36,932 nucleotides of DNA from Bacillus sp. SD075 (GTDB lineage: Bacteria > Bacillota > Bacilli > Bacillales > DSM-1321), in contig NZ_JADILK010000044.1 in assembly GCF_017355165.1 (NCBI RefSeq), positions 1-36,932 on the forward strand. Direction: 5' to 3'. Made by a program: the position numbers and the translations under genes. Under the pieces are notes generated by a model. It ran no database searches and had not been told where the DNA came from. It saw only the letters and a list, made by a program, of their open reading frames with translations. This document shows positions 32,456 through 36,932 of this stretch, one piece after another (within the stretch, counting starts at the first letter, position 1; every line of letters starts with the position of its first letter).

Positions 32456-34969
32456 ATGTATACAGAGCGATTTGAAAATGCTGCTGAGTCCAAGGATATC
32501 GTAGGCGGAAAAGCTTTAAATTTAATTAAAATGACGAAGTTGGGCATGCCCGTGCCAAATGGGTTTGTCATTAGCACTGATTCATTTTTGCACTTCATGG
32601 AAAGAAATCAACTGAATTTACAAAGTGAAACCATCCAGGCAGAGATTATGGAAGCGAGCATCCCGGATGATTTATCAACCATCCTGTTGAGCTCTTTTCA
32701 TGAGCTGCGAGAACAGTATACATCCGTGGCCGTCCGTTCTTCTTCGGGTGCAGAAGATCTGGAAGGGGCATCCTTTGCCGGTCAGTATGATACATACCTG
32801 AATGTTAAAACGGATGAAGAATTCCTATCAAGGGTAAAAGGCTGCTGGGCTTCCTGCTTCGTGAACCGAGTTCAGCAATATACCGAAACCATTCATGGAA
32901 ATGTTGAAAAAATTTCAATGGGCGTCGTGGTACAAGGTCTGATACATGCAGATGTTTCAGGAGTGATTTTCAGCCAGGACCCCGTTACATACAATCCAGA
33001 CCGTATCGTGATCAATGCCAGTTATGGGCTCGGGGAGTCGGTGGTATCTGGGGTTGTGACACCCGATACTTATTTGGTTAAACGTGATGGTACAACGATT
33101 GAGAAAATCAAGGGCAGCAAAGAACTGAAAATCGTTTCCGACTCCATAGGCACGTTAGGAGTGGAAACCACTAAAGAGGAACAGGATGCATATTGCCTAA
33201 ATGATGAGATGATTTCACAATTGATTGAATGGACATTGGAGGTGGAGAAGCATTATGGGCATCCTGTCGATTTGGAATTCGCAATTCAAGATCAAAAGGT
33301 ATATCTCTTGCAAGCTCGCCCGATTACAACAATGATCGAAGACGCGGAAGACATTCCGGAAGCGAGGAAAGAGTTTATATTGGAACGAAAAGATAAGGAA
33401 GAATTTTGGTTTTTGATCGATTCACGATTTCCTGATCAAATTTCACCATTATTCGCTTCCATAGTCACCAAACCATTTTATCAAGGGATGGCTAAAGCGA
33501 CAGAGGAACTAAGGGAACCATCGGGGTATATCCAAATGAAAGTCCATAACGGGTATTATTACGGCAAGCAAATCCGCCTTAAAACGGACCCAAAACAATT
33601 ATTCATGGAAAATGAAAGCCTTATGGAGAACTTGTACCCAGAGATGACAAACAGGATGCATGATATTATCCATGATCATTTATTGCCGATTTATCGATAT
33701 TTGGATGAGGAATCTTCAAAGGAATTCACGGCAGCTAAAGCCACAAAAGGATTGGAAGAGTTAGAAGGGTTTTTCAAAGAGGTCTATTATTGGCATTTCA
33801 TGATTGTCCTTCCGCATGCGAGTCTTACTATTAAACTTGAACAGCTATTTACTAGTTTGCTGGGGACCGAACCGTCCCATGAACTTTACCAATCCATGGC
33901 GGGAGTCATGAATAGGTCACTGGAGTCTGATCGAATACTATGGCAATTATCCTTGAAAGCGAAGAATGAATCCCAGTTGCTGAAGGTCATCATGGATGCG
34001 GATGAAGGAAACGTAGCACAGGATCTGAGGGCATTTGGGAAAGGGAGGGATTTTCTGGAACGTGTCGATAATTTCGCCGATGTTTACGGATACAGATGCC
34101 TTAAGGCACATGATTTCATTGGGGAAACCTGGATTGAAAATCCCGAGCATGTACTGCAAATCATTAAGAATTTCATCATCAATGGGTATGATTTCGATAA
34201 AGAATTCGAAGCGGCAGTGGCGGCAGGACAACGGATATATCAAAGATTTTTAAATGGAATTGAAGATTCCGCAGAGAAGGCAGCATTTAAGAAATATTAC
34301 CAGATGGCCTTAGACGCAGCTGTAATCACGGATGATCATCATTTTTATATTGATGCCATGTTCGATGCAAAGGCACGTTTATACTTATTGAAAGTAAGTG
34401 AGCTTCTAGTTCAGCAGAACGTTTTGGATGATGTAGAAGATATTTGGTTTGTATATAAAGATGAAATCATATCGGCTTTGGATGCCCCCTACTCTTTAAT
34501 GGAAACGGTATTGGAACGTAAAAGGCAATATGATCTGCAGGGGAAAAAGAAAACCCCATCATTTTTTGGCAAACCTACGGATGAAGATCGTGCTTTCGTG
34601 GAAATGGTGTTTGGCTCATTGGAAGAAAACAAGGAGAATACGGCGAGTATGATAAAAGGCATTTCCGCATCCGGAGGAGTATGCGAAGGAAAGGTCAAAG
34701 TGATATCCGGCATGCATGAAGCTGCTAATTTTAATAAAGGGGATATTCTGGTCTGCAGGAACACGACACCGGTCTGGACGTCCTTTTTCCAGGATGCAAA
34801 GGCGATCATTACCGATACAGGCGGGATGCTGTCACATTCTGCGATCATTGCCAGGGAATATCGGATCCCGGCTGTGTTAGGGACAAAAATTGGAACGGAT
34901 CGATTAAAAGATGGAGATCATGTCATTGTCGATGGGAATACAGGAACTGTTACGATTATCGATGCATGA
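32456..34969 (+). CDS. Rifampin phosphotransferase-like PEP-synthase family enzyme
   Basis: An 837-residue dikinase-type enzyme. The N-terminal ATP-binding domain (about 1-310) has VGGKALNL and AVRSSSGAEDLEGASFAGQYDT. The middle domain (about 320-720) begins with WFLIDSRFPDQISPLFASI, like the rifampin-binding domain of Rph and unlike PEP synthase. The C-terminal swinging-histidine domain has GGMLSHSAIIAREYRIPAVLG; H794 lies 44 residues from the end, as H825 does in the 867-residue Listeria Rph. Rph transfers a phosphate from ATP to rifampin, inactivating it; this enzyme may phosphorylate a similar compound. A true PEP synthase is less likely because of the middle domain. The start follows AAAGGGGAT. 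An efflux gene follows after 69 bases. Confidence 0.82.
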   Translation: MYTERFENAAESKDIVGGKALNLIKMTKLGMPVPNGFVISTDSFLHFMERNQLNLQSETIQAEIMEASIPDDLSTILLSSFHELREQYTSVAVRSSSGAEDLEGASFAGQYDTYLNVKTDEEFLSRVKGCWASCFVNRVQQYTETIHGNVEKISMGVVVQGLIHADVSGVIFSQDPVTYNPDRIVINASYGLGESVVSGVVTPDTYLVKRDGTTIEKIKGSKELKIVSDSIGTLGVETTKEEQDAYCLNDEMISQLIEWTLEVEKHYGHPVDLEFAIQDQKVYLLQARPITTMIEDAEDIPEARKEFILERKDKEEFWFLIDSRFPDQISPLFASIVTKPFYQGMAKATEELREPSGYIQMKVHNGYYYGKQIRLKTDPKQLFMENESLMENLYPEMTNRMHDIIHDHLLPIYRYLDEESSKEFTAAKATKGLEELEGFFKEVYYWHFMIVLPHASLTIKLEQLFTSLLGTEPSHELYQSMAGVMNRSLESDRILWQLSLKAKNESQLLKVIMDADEGNVAQDLRAFGKGRDFLERVDNFADVYGYRCLKAHDFIGETWIENPEHVLQIIKNFIINGYDFDKEFEAAVAAGQRIYQRFLNGIEDSAEKAAFKKYYQMALDAAVITDDHHFYIDAMFDAKARLYLLKVSELLVQQNVLDDVEDIWFVYKDEIISALDAPYSLMETVLERKRQYDLQGKKKTPSFFGKPTDEDRAFVEMVFGSLEENKENTASMIKGISASGGVCEGKVKVISGMHEAANFNKGDILVCRNTTPVWTSFFQDAKAIITDTGGMLSHSAIIAREYRIPAVLGTKIGTDRLKDGDHVIVDGNTGTVTIIDA

Positions 34970-35038
34970 GCAAAACAGAACACAGTGTCATCCGTTCAAG
35001 ATATTGATTTTTATCGTTTTAGGGATTGAGGTGGAGAA

Positions 35039-36367
35039 ATGAGTAGACAGAAAGAATTCCTGATGATTGTTTTTACTTTAATGGCGGCGTTTCTAGTACC
35101 GATCAATTCAACGATGATTTCGATAGCACTGGGATCGATTTCTGACTTTTACGGTTTGGATATACACCGTGTCACTTTGGTTGTCACCATCTATCTCATA
35201 GTAATGGCCGTTACCCAGCCGATTGCGGGTAAACTTGGGGATTTATATGGCAATCGGAAAATCTATATAATTGGCATATTGCTATTCCTTGCTGCATCAA
35301 TAGGATGCGGGCTTGCGCCAAATATCGGTATGCTTGTCGCATTTCGGTCACTTCAGGCCATTGGGGGCGGGTTGCTGATCCCGAACGTCGTTGCCCTTAT
35401 CCGTCAGACCGTTTCACGTGAGCGGCTGCCGGGGGTATTGGGCTTTTTCGGGTTGGGAATGGGTCTGGGAGCGGCGGTAGGACCATTAATAGGCTCGTTA
35501 TTGATTGCTGTATCTAGTTGGCAAGCGATATTCTGGGTTAATATCCCTTTTTTATTGGGTGCACTTGCTGGAGGAATTTTTCTTTTACCTCAACTGCAGA
35601 AAAAGCATTCCCGACAGCCATTGGACGTTATCGGTTCCATTTATTTAGCCGTTACGATCACTTTATTGATTACTTTGACTCATGCAGAATCAACGGCGAT
35701 GTACATCGTAATCGGCATGGGTAGCCTTCTATTCATGGGATTATTCATCGGGAAAGAACGTTCCGTTCCATCCCCGATTATAGATTTTAGCTTATTTAAG
35801 AGTCCTATATTCGTGAATGCCAATATATCTGTATTGATCAATAATTTCACGATGTATGCGATTTTGCTAGTCATGCCGCTGATCATGACCACAAAAATGG
35901 ATATATCGACTTCCATGAGCGGTGTCATGTTATCACTGTTTTCCATTTCCATGGCTTTCAGCAATATGATAGGCGGACAGTTTAATCGGAAATACCCATC
36001 AGAAAAGGTCATATTCCTTTCATTCGCCATCACGGCGCTAACGAATCTATTATTCTTATTCGTCATCCAGATCCAATCGCTTCTGTATTTAGCCGTCACA
36101 CTTATCGTGAATGGGCTGGCTATCGGTTTAGGACTTACAAGCATGCAGGTCGCTTCCCTGGAAGCGGTGGAGGAATCTGCATCGGGCTCTGCATCGGGAA
36201 TCTTTTCAACCTTTCGATATTTTGGGAGTATCATCTCATCTACATTGATAGGGATCATCGGAAATTATTCGATCCTTTTCGGTATTCTGATAGTAGCTGC
36301 CTTGTTAGGAGCCGTTTTAACCAGGACCGTCTTTAGAAGCAATAAAAATTTGAGTGTTGGCGGATAG
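35039..36367 (+). CDS. MFS drug-efflux transporter, DHA2-like
   Basis: A 442-residue membrane protein with 12-14 helices. The loop motif GKLGDLYGNRKIYIIG (about 63-78) and the helix-5 motif GLGAAVGPLIGSLL, which is diagnostic of antiporters, are clear. The early NSTMISIALGSISDFYG is the variant D1 motif of the EmrB/QacA branch. GAGG lies before the ATG. It follows the Rph-like gene on the same strand with no terminator between, so the two probably form an operon that modifies and exports a toxic compound. Confidence 0.88.
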   Translation: MSRQKEFLMIVFTLMAAFLVPINSTMISIALGSISDFYGLDIHRVTLVVTIYLIVMAVTQPIAGKLGDLYGNRKIYIIGILLFLAASIGCGLAPNIGMLVAFRSLQAIGGGLLIPNVVALIRQTVSRERLPGVLGFFGLGMGLGAAVGPLIGSLLIAVSSWQAIFWVNIPFLLGALAGGIFLLPQLQKKHSRQPLDVIGSIYLAVTITLLITLTHAESTAMYIVIGMGSLLFMGLFIGKERSVPSPIIDFSLFKSPIFVNANISVLINNFTMYAILLVMPLIMTTKMDISTSMSGVMLSLFSISMAFSNMIGGQFNRKYPSEKVIFLSFAITALTNLLFLFVIQIQSLLYLAVTLIVNGLAIGLGLTSMQVASLEAVEESASGSASGIFSTFRYFGSIISSTLIGIIGNYSILFGILIVAALLGAVLTRTVFRSNKNLSVGG

Positions 36368-36461
36368 TTAAATTTCATCAGCGGAACCATTACGTGATGT
36401 TTAACTGGAAATTTTGTTATAATGAAAAAGATAAATCAAACGATAATTCGAGGTGCTAATT

Positions 36462-36773
36462 ATGGAAGAAATCAAAATCATTACAACTGAAGAAGTGGAA
36501 GCGAAGCTTGAGGCAGGCGAAGCGATGGAGCTTGTCGATGTTCGTGAAGACGAAGAAGTGCAAGAGGGAATGATCGAAGGCGCGAAACATATTCGCATGA
36601 ACGATATCCCGGAGAACCTTGACTATTTTGATAAAGAAAAAGAATATATTTTTATCTGCCGTTCAGGACGCCGCAGTGAAAATGTATGCCATTATCTTCA
36701 GGAACAAGGATATAAAGTGGCAAACATGGTTGGCGGAATGCTTGAATGGGACGGCGAAGTCATCGTTAAGTGA
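36462..36773 (+). CDS. Rhodanese-like sulfurtransferase
   Basis: A 103-residue single-domain rhodanese, about the usual size. The catalytic C66 lies in the loop CRSGRRS, whose basic residues fit transfer of sulfur from thiosulfate or a persulfide. ELVDVRED and NMVGGMLEWDG are conserved blocks. The ATG at 36462 follows GAGGTG by seven bases; an in-frame start at 36453 is within that site. Its stop overlaps the start of the zinc-ribbon gene by four bases (GTGA), a sign of coupled translation. Confidence 0.92.
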   Translation: MEEIKIITTEEVEAKLEAGEAMELVDVREDEEVQEGMIEGAKHIRMNDIPENLDYFDKEKEYIFICRSGRRSENVCHYLQEQGYKVANMVGGMLEWDGEVIVK

Positions 36774-36913
36774 AGTTCTTCAAAAAAACCTGTTACTTTT
36801 GTAAGCGTAAATCCAAGAATGTGACGGCTTATTTGAATGAAGATAGGAAAAAGATCATGGTTTGTACACAATGCCGTGAATATGCGGAAAGACGCGCATA
36901 TTTGAAGGCGTAA
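36770..36913 (+). CDS. Small zinc-ribbon protein coupled to rhodanese
   Basis: A 47-residue basic protein with C8-x2-C11 and C32-x2-C35, a zinc-ribbon pattern. It starts at a GTG that overlaps the rhodanese stop (GTGA). Its frame is open to a TAA at 36911-36913, with GC and codon use like its neighbour. I do not know a named family. A role with the rhodanese in sulfur or RNA handling is possible but not shown. Confidence 0.7.
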   Translation: MKFFKKTCYFCKRKSKNVTAYLNEDRKKIMVCTQCREYAERRAYLKA

Positions 36914-36932
36914 AAAAAGGGTCCTTTCATCA

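Overview
The window looks like chromosomal DNA of a Bacillaceae bacterium, most likely the Peribacillus (former Bacillus simplex) group. The reasons are strong AGGAGG-type ribosome binding sites, TTGACA/TATAAT promoters, and clear relatives of B. subtilis genes (YfiT, PgsB/C, YvgN, YqjM, NupG, YlbC, queCDE). The genus is inference; the family is fairly secure. I see no phage, transposase, CRISPR array, rRNA or tRNA.

Layout. 1-4.5 kb: small stress or detoxification enzymes (two GNAT acetyltransferases, a YfiT-like bacillithiol transferase, an SRPBCC protein), then an MFS exporter behind a structured leader that ends in an intrinsic terminator. 5-7.2 kb: a double-Cache-type chemoreceptor. 7.5-9.6 kb: a HesB-like protein and a secreted LysM/NlpC-P60 protein whose first catalytic domain has lost its active-site residues. 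9.6-15.1 kb, minus strand: a complete poly-gamma-glutamate capsule operon in the B. anthracis order capB-capC-capA-capD-capE. This includes a 49-codon capE-like gene, followed past a terminator by a poly-gamma-glutamate hydrolase gene. 15.1-16.2 kb: a gene-poor stretch rich in palindromes and dispersed repeats. 16.9-18.6 kb: a four-helix-bundle chemoreceptor.

18.7-22.8 kb is a queuosine region. One preQ1-I riboswitch precedes queC-queD-queE. A second, nearly identical promoter-riboswitch-terminator cassette precedes a queuosine-precursor transporter and a previously uncalled 49-residue Cys-rich protein. Between them lies a TetR regulator plus a DUF4260 membrane protein, with matching palindromic operators. 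22.9-24.3 kb: a PadR regulator and an Est30-like carboxylesterase. 24.8-26.3 kb: a guanine riboswitch controlling a NupG-type nucleoside transporter. 26.4-27.9 kb: a YlbC-like CAP-domain protein and a small membrane protein.

28.1-32.1 kb: an HxlR regulator divergent from an MFS exporter, then a YvgN-like aldo/keto reductase and a YqjM-like old yellow enzyme; together they suggest defence against electrophiles or carbonyls. 32.4-36.4 kb: a rifampin-phosphotransferase-like dikinase followed by a drug-efflux-type MFS protein. 36.4-36.9 kb: a rhodanese gene overlapping a 47-residue zinc-ribbon gene.

The strongest points for a second look are the chromosomal capBCADE set with capE, the duplicated preQ1 cassette with its Cys-rich partner, the phosphotransferase/efflux pair, the structured leader with a possible short peptide, and the doubly degenerate NlpC/P60 domain.
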